From: a virus
Length of the DNA stretch: 29,335 nt
Virus record (IMG/VR): IMGVR_UViG_3300033144_002764
Coordinates: 1 to 29,335 of that record
Strand: one strand, 5' to 3'
Position 1 is the first letter of the stretch; each line of letters starts with the position of its first letter. The notes under the pieces are model-generated. The model saw only the letters and a list, made by a program, of their open reading frames with translations, was not told the DNA's origin and did no database searches. This document shows, in pieces, positions 7,886-16,526 of this stretch. The position numbers were made by a program, and so were the translations under genes.

Positions 7886-8955
7886 TATTTTTGACCGATC
7901 CCCATATCGGGGTTAATCGCAAGGCGAACACTACACTGGCCTCAAGGCGGCTGTTGTACGAGCGAACAATCAAGACACCTGTGGAAGGGCTGGTTAACCT
8001 CAGGGAATCCCAGCTTAACGCAGTGATTTGTCTGGGTGATTTGTTCGATACCTACAGCAACAAGGAACAGACGATATTGGATGCTGCTGCGGTGTGTAGT
8101 GGTATTGACTTCTGCCTCGCAGGCAACCACGACTCTATTAACGATTCCACCAAGGAAAGCTCACTGGGATTGATAGATGAAATGTGCGCTACCCGGATAA
8201 TACGAGCGCCGGTAGGCAAGTCTTTATGGTACACCGAGCAGTTCAAGCTGGCCGAGAATGACGTGCGCGTTTACATGGTGCCTCACCACTCTGCTCAGGA
8301 ACTGTTTGAAGCTTCACTAATCGAGTGCGCTGATGACGCTGGAGACGAGGCTATCAACATCGTGCTGGTGCATTGCAACTACGGGCTGTCGGAGGGTATG
8401 CTCAACGACACCACGCTCAATCTCACGGAGGAAGACGTGGAGTATCTGCTGGACAACGGCATAGATTATGTCTTATTCGGTCACGACCATGGGAGCAGAG
8501 AACCTGAGCACTGGGAGGGTAGGGTGCGTATCCTTGGCAACACCCAGCCCACCAGCTTTTCAGACATAGGGGACAAGTACATCACCACGTTTGACGGCTT
8601 GGAATTCACGAAGCACCTGATCTGGGACAGCCACAAACGGTACGTAGAGCTGGACGTGGCCAACGACTGGCCTGAGCTGTCTTCAGAGGTAGAGTTTGTG
8701 AATGTAGCAGGGGAAGTGCAGCCTGCCAATGCTATCTACGTAGGCAAGATGATACAAGCACTGTGGGACGCCTATCCAAATATGCTAGCCATACGCAACT
8801 CAGTAAAGATCAAGGAGATCGAGCAAGGGCTGGAAGTCAAGCCGGGGGAGATGTCTACCGCTACCATTTTCGAACTGGTGGACGCACACCTGAAAGACTC
8901 CGACCTGTATCCATTGTGGCAGAAAATGACAGAGGGCTTACAACAAGAATCTTAG
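7879..8955 (+). CDS. sbcD-like: SbcD/Mre11-like exonuclease subunit (358 aa)
   Basis: This is a calcineurin-like metallophosphoesterase with all metal-binding motifs: DPH (7-9), GDLFD (53-57), GNHD (82-85), H165 in VHCNYG, and GHDH (201-204). Paired with the SbcC/Rad50-like protein encoded next, it should form a manganese-dependent nuclease that opens hairpins and resects DNA ends, like T4 gp47 or T5 D12. I place the start at the ATG at 7879, which follows GAGAGGA and puts the DxH motif at residues 7-9 as in the family. An upstream in-frame ATG at 7852 lies inside the nuclease gene and would add nine residues. A 23-bp palindrome overlaps its stop codon. Confidence 0.93.
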   Translation: MLIFLTDPHIGVNRKANTTLASRRLLYERTIKTPVEGLVNLRESQLNAVICLGDLFDTYSNKEQTILDAAAVCSGIDFCLAGNHDSINDSTKESSLGLIDEMCATRIIRAPVGKSLWYTEQFKLAENDVRVYMVPHHSAQELFEASLIECADDAGDEAINIVLVHCNYGLSEGMLNDTTLNLTEEDVEYLLDNGIDYVLFGHDHGSREPEHWEGRVRILGNTQPTSFSDIGDKYITTFDGLEFTKHLIWDSHKRYVELDVANDWPELSSEVEFVNVAGEVQPANAIYVGKMIQALWDAYPNMLAIRNSVKIKEIEQGLEVKPGEMSTATIFELVDAHLKDSDLYPLWQKMTEGLQQES

Positions 8956-8970
8956 GAAATTCCTAAGATT
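8948..8970. repeat. Near-perfect 23-bp palindrome between the SbcD-like and SbcC-like genes
   Basis: Bases 8948-8958 are the exact reverse complement of 8960-8970, with a single central base. It overlaps the end of the SbcD-like gene (stop at 8953-8955) and ends 16 bases before the SbcC-like start codon. There is no T-run after it, so it is a poor terminator. As RNA it forms a 9-bp stem with a 5-base loop that could stall a transcript, protect it or control SbcC translation. As DNA it could bind a dimeric regulator. Confidence 0.55.
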
Positions 8971-8986
8971 TAAACCGGGAACCGAA

Positions 8987-11152
8987 ATGCTTACATCAAT
9001 CTATTTAGAAAATTTCAAGAAGCACAAAAAGCTGAGAGTGGAATTCACTCCCGGCGTGAACGTAATACTGGGACAGAACTACGCGGGTAAGACCACGATA
9101 CTTGAGGCCATCGCCTACGCCTTCCGTGGGCCTCTGGCTGTGGAAGGTGGCAACAGCGTAATTCAACATGATGACGGGGGCAAAGTCAAAGTCGTGTTGA
9201 ATTTCGAGGCCGATGGTTGCGACTGGATTTTAGTGCGCAAGCAGGACACGGCGTCACTGGAGTCCAACGATGGCCGCATGGCTAACGGCACCACGCCTGT
9301 GAATGGGTTGCTGCGAGACCTGATGGGATTCGACGCCAAGCTGTTCAACGTATTGAAGTACAGCGAACAGGGTGATACTCAGCTCCTCCTGAAAGAGGGT
9401 GAGACCAAGGTCAACCAGATGCTGGAAAGGTTGAGCGGCATCGACCTTGTGGACGTGATACTGAACAACCTGAAAACCTACAAGACAGTAGCCAGTGGCA
9501 TTATGGACGGCTTGGAAACTGTGACTGGTGAGCAGATAGGAAATCAGGAGATTCGAACCAACAATGTAGAGATCAAGGCAGCGCAGTTATTGAAAGCTAC
9601 CGGAACTGCTAGTCTGGGCTACGACAGTGCGTTGAAGTCCCGAGACCGGACTAAAGAGACCTTGTCTACCCTGCGTGAAGCTCGTAACGATCAGATAAAA
9701 ATAATGCAGGATCAGGCACGCATTCAAAGCAGCATAGACGACAAGACTGCGCAGCTAGCCGAGTATGAAACTGAGCAGGAAGAATTTGAAGACTTAACCG
9801 ACGAGACAGTGGAGAGCAAGGAGGTTGAAGTAACTCAGGCCGAAACCCGATTCGGAGAATACTCCAGCCTGTCGCATGACTGGAATGCTAAATCTAGAGC
9901 CGTGAATACCTGCCAAACCGCGATCACGAAAGCTGAAGAAGAGATTGAGGAGCTTCAGAGCCGCAAGGAAGCCGCTGAGCAAAGTTTGAAGTCGGCCATG
10001 ACTATAGCGGAACTCAGCAAACGAGAGGATACTTACAGAACTCTTGCCAGACGTGAGGACAAGCTGATAGACGCCATGGAAAACGGTGTGTGTGAAACCT
10101 GCCATAGACCTTTCGAAGGCGCTGAGGATGCTGAGGTATTACAGACGGAACTGGATCAAGTACGGGAATCCTTGGACCCAGCTAACGCCGCTTATCGAGA
10201 GGGGCAAAAGGATATGGAGCGTACTAGTGATTTAAATTCAGAAGTGACTCGTATTGAAGCGTACATAGATTCGCACACCACCGCTCTTAACGAATCCCAT
10301 AACCAGAAGTACGAGGCAGAGCGTGCCGTGGCAGATGTGAACCAAAAGTTGAAAGACCTGAAAAAAGGACCTAGCATTCTACCCGAGGGCGAGATAGAGA
10401 ATCTTCAAAACGAATTAACCGACATGCTCAAGCGCAATGTCAAGAGGTTGCACCTGATCGAGATGGTAGCCAAGACCAGCAACTCCTTGGGAATGAAGCA
10501 ACAGAGCTTCGCTGATCTTCCAGTGTTCGAACCCATTGACGACGAGGATTACGAGCACGCTCAAGCGCATCTGGATGAAGCGGAGTCTAATTTCCGAATT
10601 GCCAGTAACGATTACGCCACGTTGCAGGGCGATCTTAAGCTGGCAGAGTCCACCGCTGCGCATGAACTGGCTCGTCTGAAGGATATGAAACGTGTTATAG
10701 AAGACAGCTCCAAGTACACAGCTCAGATTGACAAAGCTGACAGGCTGTCCAAGTTTCTGCGCAAAAACAGGACTACCCTGCTGTCCAACATCTGGGCCAC
10801 AGTGTTAGCTCAGGCTTCCTACGTGATAGGAATGATCACTGGCGGGGCTGTAGACAGCGTCCTGCGCATTGAAGGAATAGGGCTAGCCTATCGAGAGGGT
10901 GGCCGAGATAAGCCCATAGCGGCTGCCTCAGGCTGTCAGAAGACGGTAATCGGGGTGGCGATACGCTCAGCGATAGCAAAACTCTTCGAAGGTCACCTGA
11001 AATTCATGTTACTGGACGAAATATCCAGTGACATGGACTCAGAGCACGTCTCAGCGACGATGGCGATACTGGAGCAGCTAAACGACCAGATCATTTTAAT
11101 CACCCACAGCGATGCTGAGCTGCGTGACAGCCACAACATTATTGAGTTGTAA
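8987..11152 (+). CDS. sbcC-like: SbcC/Rad50-like SMC-type ATPase (721 aa)
   Basis: The N-terminus MLTSIYLENFKKH is typical of the family. Walker A is GQNYAGKTT (29-37). A long coiled coil (about 180-600) is interrupted near its middle by a zinc-hook motif CETC (369-372) followed by HRPF. The ABC signature is SGCQK (648-652), Walker B FMLLDE (D677, E678), then a SSDMD D-loop and an ITHSD H-loop. It tethers and remodels DNA ends as the partner of the upstream SbcD-like nuclease, like T4 gp46 or T5 D13. At 721 residues it is shorter than E. coli SbcC (1048) but longer than T4 gp46 (560). Oddities are Tyr32 where Walker A normally has Gly, and Cys650 in place of the second Gly of SGGQ. The stop overlaps the next start (TAATG). 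Confidence 0.93.
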   Translation: MLTSIYLENFKKHKKLRVEFTPGVNVILGQNYAGKTTILEAIAYAFRGPLAVEGGNSVIQHDDGGKVKVVLNFEADGCDWILVRKQDTASLESNDGRMANGTTPVNGLLRDLMGFDAKLFNVLKYSEQGDTQLLLKEGETKVNQMLERLSGIDLVDVILNNLKTYKTVASGIMDGLETVTGEQIGNQEIRTNNVEIKAAQLLKATGTASLGYDSALKSRDRTKETLSTLREARNDQIKIMQDQARIQSSIDDKTAQLAEYETEQEEFEDLTDETVESKEVEVTQAETRFGEYSSLSHDWNAKSRAVNTCQTAITKAEEEIEELQSRKEAAEQSLKSAMTIAELSKREDTYRTLARREDKLIDAMENGVCETCHRPFEGAEDAEVLQTELDQVRESLDPANAAYREGQKDMERTSDLNSEVTRIEAYIDSHTTALNESHNQKYEAERAVADVNQKLKDLKKGPSILPEGEIENLQNELTDMLKRNVKRLHLIEMVAKTSNSLGMKQQSFADLPVFEPIDDEDYEHAQAHLDEAESNFRIASNDYATLQGDLKLAESTAAHELARLKDMKRVIEDSSKYTAQIDKADRLSKFLRKNRTTLLSNIWATVLAQASYVIGMITGGAVDSVLRIEGIGLAYREGGRDKPIAAASGCQKTVIGVAIRSAIAKLFEGHLKFMLLDEISSDMDSEHVSATMAILEQLNDQIILITHSDAELRDSHNIIEL

Positions 11153-11574
11153 TGAAAAATTACACTCTGATTTTGCTGCACATTCTGGTAAAGCAACTCC
11201 CCCTCGGTATCGTCCCTTGCCTCTGGAATCCACCTATAGCGCTGCAAGGGAAATTATCTATGCACGCCTTAGCCAGCTTGGCTACATACGGGTACGCAGA
11301 GGTAAATGTAAATGGTATTTACCGTGCTACGAAAAAGGGGATCGCGTATGCAGAGGCCAACGCCAACCCTGCTACTGAATCGTCCGAAGACAAGGTACGA
11401 GAGGCTATTGACAATGCCATGGCTTACAACTTGAGCCTTGACCAAGCAAAGTTAATGTTGGAACCTAAAATCACCCTCAGCGACCAAAGCTGTCAGTCAA
11501 TAGCCAAAAACTACCCTTACTCGTGGTTGGATATAAAGAAGGTGTTTGGGTCGCACCCTACTACTGAGTTGTAA
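11152..11574 (+). CDS. Small winged-helix-like protein, unknown role (140 aa, or 104 aa from 11260)
   Basis: The first ATG (11152) overlaps the SbcC-like stop but has no clear ribosome binding site. A second ATG at 11260 follows AAGGGA by 8 bases and starts just before the part that looks like a folded protein. The segment LASLATYGYAEVNVNGIYRA with TKKGIAY after it (about residues 40-66 of the long form) resembles the recognition helix and wing of a winged-helix protein. The C-terminal half is helical with no recognisable motif. As the last gene of the plus-strand block it could be a regulator or a DNA-binding accessory of SbcCD. The 3' end overlaps the convergent tail hub gene by 14 bases. 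An alternative frame at 11112-11378 is less convincing. Confidence 0.5.
   Translation: MKNYTLILLHILVKQLPLGIVPCLWNPPIALQGKLSMHALASLATYGYAEVNVNGIYRATKKGIAYAEANANPATESSEDKVREAIDNAMAYNLSLDQAKLMLEPKITLSDQSCQSIAKNYPYSWLDIKKVFGSHPTTEL
11561..11574. other. Convergent overlap of the plus-strand and minus-strand gene blocks
   Basis: The stop codon of the plus-strand small gene (11572-11574) and that of the minus-strand hub gene (11561-11563) lie past each other, giving a 14-base 3' overlap. No hairpin with a T-run is visible on either side, so RNA polymerases from the two blocks would run into each other's genes. Confidence 0.85.
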
Positions 11575-14500
11575 TCCAGTACTGCCTGCGGGTAATGCTG
11601 GTGTCCATGAGAATTCGGGTACCAGCATCATTCAATCCTAGAATCCTTTCCATCACATCAGGGGCGTAACCGTTCCCGACCACTTCATCCCCGTTGACCG
11701 CGATAACAAAGTACGGATTGTCGTGGCTCCAGTCTGAACTGTTGAGGGCGCCAGAGCTAATCAAGATACGATTCAGCGTCCCGTAGTAGTGCATCCCTTC
11801 CTTGTTAAATTCTCCAGTACCTTCCTTAGCCGCCGTCCCATCGTTGTTCGGGTACAAATCTGTCACGTTGTAATACGGCCGATGGTTCTGAGCCACGATA
11901 TCATCACACACCTGATCGCTGTACACAAAATAGACGTAAGTAGCGTCCGCCGCTAGTTTAGTATTGACGTTGTCTATCCCACCTGTGACCGAGGCCGGGG
12001 TCATGGTCCTACCTACTGCGTGGGCATATTCCCAGCCCGGAACCGAAGCCCCGTTGGCTAGGTAATAGGTGTAATACTGAGTGTCCAGCACAGTAAAAGC
12101 TACGCCGCTCTCTCCCGCTACCATATCCACAATCACATTCGGCAACCCTACCCGCCCCAGCGCAGTAAACAAAGTTTCTACCAGCGTAGATGTGCTCGGA
12201 GTCAGACGCTGCAACATGTTGGTGTGGGCCACCCCGGCATTCAGATGCAAATCCTGAGACATACAAATCACGTTATCCGCAGTCCAAGTCTTAGTAACTC
12301 GGTAGGCCCAGATCGGGGTGCCTGTCAGAACCGTGTAATCGTTTTCAAGGTCGGGTTGAATCTTGGTCTGGCTCCCCCCGGTTAATAGAGTGCGATGAAG
12401 CGCACCGGTAGCCGTAGTACCCGTGTGGGTCTGCGCGTTGTCCGTGATATAGATGTACGTCGAATCCATCAACACCTGAGTAGCCGAAGTGAAGCCGCCG
12501 TCCGCGATGGTAAATGAGTTGTCTATGGTGATGTCCACAGTAGCCACAGTAGCCACCTTGAAATTGGTGCCGTCCTGAGTCCAAACTACCTTGGCTGAGG
12601 TTGCCGCAGCTCCAGAGATGTCGATGTGATCTGGAGTACCACTGGTTAACATCCCATTACAATTACCCCCACTGATCGTGGACGATACCCCACCGTTCTC
12701 GTTACACACATAAATCGTAGCATCGTTCCCTGCTCCTGTGATCAACACGAACGAACGGTCGGCGCACACGTACTTATACTGCTTGGCAACCGTAGGGTCA
12801 GTATGAGTAAAATCCAAAGCGTTACCTATCTGAGCTATGTGATCCTCAAAGGCATCCATATAAACGTCGCGGCGAAAACTCTGAATCTTAATTCTCTGTA
12901 GGCTCTCTAAACTGCTGCTGTTGTAGAAGCAGTGAATTTCCACAAAAACATCCGGGCTTACCTTGCCATCTATTGTTAAGCCTTCCTCAACAGTTTTGTT
13001 TAAAGTAATGGATGCCCCTGTCACCGTAGTATTCAGTATGACCGTACCATCGTGAGCCTTGGCTGTAATGGTGGTCCTGATATCTCCAGATTCCGCAGAG
13101 CTGCTATAATTCAGAGCAGAAGGTGGCGTACCCACCGTCAAGGTCTTATCGTCATACACCCACGATATGGTCATTTGTGTGGAACTGTAAGCGACCTCGG
13201 GTCTTTTAGGAGACTGAGGACGATCCGCACGAGCTTTACCTGTCAACCCTATCGTGGGTGAGTCTGCGTAGCTCAGTAGGTCACTGAAGGTTCTAGTCTG
13301 CAACCTGTAGTTACTGGTGACGCCATTGGCTATCGCTATGTTGTTGAGGTTACCGTACGACCGCTGCACGTTCACGGCGCTGTCCAGCACAAATGCAGTT
13401 TCTCCTGCGGCTGATACGTGGTACTGCGTGACAGTGTCAAACCCAGATCGTGGGCAAGTTAAGGTGTAAGTTAAATCCCCATTGTCCACGAAATTGGTAA
13501 TGATCAGTATCTCTTCCCCTATAATTAACACGGCATCCGAAGAGGCTACAATATCTGTAATTTGATCCGGGGTAGGTTCGAAGCCATCATGAGCGGACAA
13601 CACTATGGTAACGATTGTATCCGTAGGCGAGTCACCTAGATAGGTGTCTGCTGCGAGATCAAATATCAGAGACACAGGGACTTCCGGACTAATCTCCCCT
13701 GCGTTATCATTGAGCCTGAACGAGGTAGTGTCACCAGTAGGAGTCTCAGACAAAATATAGAACGTGTCTAGAGCCAGATCGTAGTAAGGAAAGTCAGCAT
13801 CCGACAACGCGTTAAACAGAAAATAGTAGGGAGCGGGTACTGCTCTGTAGAGCGTACTTGCTAACGCGACCTGCGAGTCGATGCTAGTCCAGTCCGAAAC
13901 TATTGCTCCTGTGCCCATGCCGAACACTTGAGTCAGTCCTGTGTAATCCTGAACAGTGTCTTGTAACAGAGTGAGTCTGACTTTCGTAGTCTCGAAATCC
14001 CCGTAATCTATATCTAAGATTCGGAATCTTACAGTAGCTAAATCGTATTCCTCCCACGTGACTTCGGCCACGGCTCCCACCTGTAAATTCCAACCTTCCT
14101 TGTTGATGATAATCACGCACTTGGTTAAAGGGAACGACAACAGCTTCAGGTCTCTAGCGCCTGTCTTAGCCGCCAGCCCTTGTGATCGTATTCCCTTGTA
14201 CACCACGGTCTTCGATACATGCCCACCTTGTATATCCAAGTTAGCTGAATTGTGGACACTCAGCGATGCCTTATCGTAGTTAATCTTATCAGTGTACTCG
14301 ACAACAATCTCATTGATCGTAGCACTCCATGCTGTTCGCTCGTAGGACACAAAAGAATCGATGTTATTTGAATCCAAAGTAATGGAAGACGTATCCGTAT
14401 CTCTCATAATATTAATCGCCAACTTTCCGGACGCAGGTTCAGTGTATAAAACCCCGTTGATATGCGTCAGCACTTCTCGTATGAATTTCTTAACGGAGAT

Positions 14501-15145
14501 CGAGGATGCCAGTCTAAGGGACAGCCCTACGCCCTCCGCTTTTAAGGTAGTGGCCACAGCGCTGAACGTGGTGAGGTTTACATCCTCAAGAGCCAACCCA
14601 AGCCCCCACGATTTATCAAACAGACATTCATCCAGAACTGCCCCCGGATTGGCATCGAAACCGTCAGTGGCTGAAGCCATGCCTTCTGCTACAACTTCGC
14701 TCTCCGAAACGGTGATAGCGGAAACTCTTTCGCTGCGACGATACATCCGAAACTCCCACGGTCGCATCGTAGGATTCATTGAACAGATGTAGGGCCTTTC
14801 CGCCGTTACTGTAGTCAGACCTACGCAAGGCACTACCCCTAACCCTGCTGGCAATCCTGCATCGATTGAGATTTTGTTATTCAAGTAATTCAAGGAAGTT
14901 TGCCCTACCGCACCAAACTGAAATCTCAGTTGGCCTACTATACCCCCGCCTTTTTTACGCCCTCCGAACAAATCCTCTTTATCTATAAAGGGATCAGAGC
15001 CATCTACGTAATTGCCATTAGCCAGTATCACCTTCTTTGTATCGTTTGTGTATATTGCATGAATTTCAGTAGCCGAGCCTTGGCACAGGGCGAACTGCAA
15101 TCCCAGATAGTACTTGTAACCGATAACGACACTGCTGCTGCCCAT
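11561..15145 (-). CDS. Tail hub / tip attachment protein, main part (GTA megatron/J-like, 1194 aa)
   Basis: The first residues after the start, VVIGYKYYLGLQFALCQG, match the early part of phage hub proteins that precede a 'Putative phage tail protein' (Phage_tail_3-type) domain. That domain is visible around 210-400, including INEIVVEYTD and an alternating beta pattern up to RLTLLQDT. A fibronectin-like linker follows (about 635-765, from RADRPQSPKRP). The C-terminal 420 residues are rich in Gly, Thr and Asp with repeated short strands, compatible with a beta propeller or receptor-binding region. The N-terminal approximately 70 residues of the family are encoded separately at 15356-15583. An AAGGAG site 11 bases before the ATG supports a genuine independent start, and TAATG couples it to the 74-residue gene. 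It probably caps the tail tip and contacts the host surface. Confidence 0.8.
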   Translation of the reverse strand: MGSSSVVIGYKYYLGLQFALCQGSATEIHAIYTNDTKKVILANGNYVDGSDPFIDKEDLFGGRKKGGGIVGQLRFQFGAVGQTSLNYLNNKISIDAGLPAGLGVVPCVGLTTVTAERPYICSMNPTMRPWEFRMYRRSERVSAITVSESEVVAEGMASATDGFDANPGAVLDECLFDKSWGLGLALEDVNLTTFSAVATTLKAEGVGLSLRLASSISVKKFIREVLTHINGVLYTEPASGKLAINIMRDTDTSSITLDSNNIDSFVSYERTAWSATINEIVVEYTDKINYDKASLSVHNSANLDIQGGHVSKTVVYKGIRSQGLAAKTGARDLKLLSFPLTKCVIIINKEGWNLQVGAVAEVTWEEYDLATVRFRILDIDYGDFETTKVRLTLLQDTVQDYTGLTQVFGMGTGAIVSDWTSIDSQVALASTLYRAVPAPYYFLFNALSDADFPYYDLALDTFYILSETPTGDTTSFRLNDNAGEISPEVPVSLIFDLAADTYLGDSPTDTIVTIVLSAHDGFEPTPDQITDIVASSDAVLIIGEEILIITNFVDNGDLTYTLTCPRSGFDTVTQYHVSAAGETAFVLDSAVNVQRSYGNLNNIAIANGVTSNYRLQTRTFSDLLSYADSPTIGLTGKARADRPQSPKRPEVAYSSTQMTISWVYDDKTLTVGTPPSALNYSSSAESGDIRTTITAKAHDGTVILNTTVTGASITLNKTVEEGLTIDGKVSPDVFVEIHCFYNSSSLESLQRIKIQSFRRDVYMDAFEDHIAQIGNALDFTHTDPTVAKQYKYVCADRSFVLITGAGNDATIYVCNENGGVSSTISGGNCNGMLTSGTPDHIDISGAAATSAKVVWTQDGTNFKVATVATVDITIDNSFTIADGGFTSATQVLMDSTYIYITDNAQTHTGTTATGALHRTLLTGGSQTKIQPDLENDYTVLTGTPIWAYRVTKTWTADNVICMSQDLHLNAGVAHTNMLQRLTPSTSTLVETLFTALGRVGLPNVIVDMVAGESGVAFTVLDTQYYTYYLANGASVPGWEYAHAVGRTMTPASVTGGIDNVNTKLAADATYVYFVYSDQVCDDIVAQNHRPYYNVTDLYPNNDGTAAKEGTGEFNKEGMHYYGTLNRILISSGALNSSDWSHDNPYFVIAVNGDEVVGNGYAPDVMERILGLNDAGTRILMDTSITRRQYWITTQ

Positions 15146-15369
15146 TAGGTTTTAAACTCCTTCTTTGCTAGCTCAATAGCGGCCAAAATATCAGGATGCG
15201 ATACAGGTTCCAGTTCTGATACCAAAGCCCCCCCTTGCAATATAAACTTCCTCCATAACTTCTTACCGTACAGTTGAACGATGACGGCTCTCATTCCTTT
15301 AGAGCACAGGTGGAGTTGCCTAGTGTGCTCTGATGTTACTACTGGCTCGTTAGCTCTACTTACCAGCAT
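15145..15369 (-). CDS. Small protein inserted between the two hub gene pieces (74 aa)
   Basis: The ATG at 15369 lies inside the end of the 75-residue hub fragment gene (14-base overlap) and follows AGAGG by about 8 bases. The stop overlaps the start of the 1194-residue hub gene. The sequence contains HLCSKGMRAVIVQLYGKKLW followed by an aliphatic C-terminal helix (DILAAIELAKKEF). I recall short proteins with a C-x-[RK]-G-x-R motif and a similar length lying at the same place in tail modules of some proteobacterial phages, with no known function. This likeness is from memory and is weak. It has no nuclease or splicing motif, so it is not an obvious homing element. The tight coupling to both hub pieces suggests a role in tail tip assembly. 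Confidence 0.7.
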   Translation of the reverse strand: MLVSRANEPVVTSEHTRQLHLCSKGMRAVIVQLYGKKLWRKFILQGGALVSELEPVSHPDILAAIELAKKEFKT

Positions 15370-15583
15370 CAGTTTTAACCTCTGTAGTTCTCAGGTCGCC
15401 GTACCATAACACGTTGGCACCCTTTACCAGAAAGGTGCCAAAAATAACGGCATACGGGTCTCCCTGTCCTACGACTGGGGCATCGAAATCCTCCAGCGTG
15501 GCTGCTTCGGGTGCGTCAGGGGAATCTGAAAACAACATGGTTATTATAAGACTGATTGCTATTTGCGCTACGAATGCCCACAT
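15356..15583 (-). CDS. N-terminal piece of the tail hub protein with a hydrophobic segment (75 aa)
   Basis: Residues 3-18 form a hydrophobic stretch (FVAQIAISLIITMLF), then an acidic linker, then FGTFLVKGANVLWYGDLRT (48-66). The pattern of a GT-hydrophobic-x-G-x-NV-hydrophobic-WYGDLRT block is, from memory, the N-terminal signature of GTA megatron/J-like hub proteins, where it is followed directly by the GYKYYLG block. Here that next block begins the 1194-residue gene, so one normally continuous protein is split. No ribosome binding site is visible. The gene starts 4 bases after the DUF2163 stop and is probably translated by coupling. Confidence 0.75.
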   Translation of the reverse strand: MWAFVAQIAISLIITMLFSDSPDAPEAATLEDFDAPVVGQGDPYAVIFGTFLVKGANVLWYGDLRTTEVKTDAGK

Positions 15584-15587
15584 AATA

Positions 15588-16526
15588 TTAATTCAACGGT
15601 GTACGGAAAACTGTGGCGAAAGGCTCGTCCGAAGTTAAGTACGGAACGCCTCCGAAATTAGCATAATTATTAAATTTGAAATGACATGCTAAGACTTGGC
15701 GGGTGCACCCCGGAGCTAACGTCACAGTATGGGTAGCCCCTATGTTAGGCAACGGGTGATCGATGTTGACCGTGATCGTGCTTTTATTGCCGACCCCTGC
15801 TAGATCGTAGGTGTAGCTCTCGATGCCCACGATATATTTAAACCCTGTTACGTTGTCGGTGTAATGCAAAGTGCCGCCGTGGTAGTGAGTGGTATGCTCG
15901 TAGACAGAATCCAATCGAGTGTCCTGCCATCCTCCCCCTGCCATAGGCTCCTCTTCCATCTCCAAAGACAGCGGACTGAACACTTCGGTTATCGTACCCA
16001 ACCGAGAGAACGCCAGCTTGCTTAACCGGCAATCAGTAGGGGAGTACAGCGCATAAGGGCAGTGAACTGCAACTCTGCGTCTAAGCGCCAGTCTGTCCAA
16101 CACTTTAAATTTACTTTCGCAGGTTAAGAAGGCTTTGTTACCTTTAAAGCTAGCCGAAGTCACAGTACCTTTCCAAAATATCATATTTTCGGGATCGGTA
16201 ATTGAACCCAGATCAGAGTCATACCCCACTGCCAAATCCAAAGTAACTCCTCCATGGGGGGGCACCGAAATAAATGCCGCAGCAACTGGGTTATCCCTGT
16301 GCACTTCTATCTGAACAGCGTTAGAAACTGTAGACATAGTTTGTTTGATCTTAGAGCTTTTGATCGGTATGGCCGTGTAAATGGTGGAAGGCACATCTGG
16401 ATCGGCCCAGTCTTCGTCCCGGTTGGTGTACCTGTAATCGAACCACGAGCCATCTCCTATGTAGAAATGATATAGCTCACGAGCAGATATCTGCTCAGCA
16501 ATCTCATAATCATTTCTAATTGCCAT
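15588..16526 (-). CDS. Tail tip hub protein, DUF2163 / phage BR0599 type (312 aa)
   Basis: The C-terminus carries the recognisable BR0599 pattern: a GC motif followed by a Cys-containing strand and NNYANFGGVPYLTSDEPF (about 285-302). The N-terminal two-thirds is a beta-rich domain typical of DUF2163, including a CPYALYSPTDC segment. In gene transfer agents and lambdoid-style siphophages this protein sits between the distal tail protein and the large hub, and forms part of the baseplate ring. The order here matches that layout. The ATG overlaps the stop of the preceding gene (TAATG), with AGGA 7 bases upstream. I see no separate NlpC/P60 peptidase gene, which often follows DUF2163 genes. Confidence 0.8.
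   Translation of the reverse strand: MAIRNDYEIAEQISARELYHFYIGDGSWFDYRYTNRDEDWADPDVPSTIYTAIPIKSSKIKQTMSTVSNAVQIEVHRDNPVAAAFISVPPHGGVTLDLAVGYDSDLGSITDPENMIFWKGTVTSASFKGNKAFLTCESKFKVLDRLALRRRVAVHCPYALYSPTDCRLSKLAFSRLGTITEVFSPLSLEMEEEPMAGGGWQDTRLDSVYEHTTHYHGGTLHYTDNVTGFKYIVGIESYTYDLAGVGNKSTITVNIDHPLPNIGATHTVTLAPGCTRQVLACHFKFNNYANFGGVPYLTSDEPFATVFRTPLN

Noticed and set aside
11112-11378. An 88-residue frame overlapping the SbcC-like 3' end
   Set aside because: Its start is deep inside the SbcC-like gene, and the other frame gives a more natural helical protein reaching the end of the block. Kept only as an alternative.
14361-14792. A 143-residue plus-strand frame inside the tail hub gene
   Set aside because: Antisense shadow of a gene with recognisable tail-protein domains; no ribosome site and no plausible neighbours.
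15145-15369. The 74-residue gene as a homing endonuclease, intron or intein splitting the hub gene
   Set aside because: No LAGLIDADG, HNH or GIY-YIG motif, no intein splice-site residues, and the downstream piece has its own start and ribosome site.
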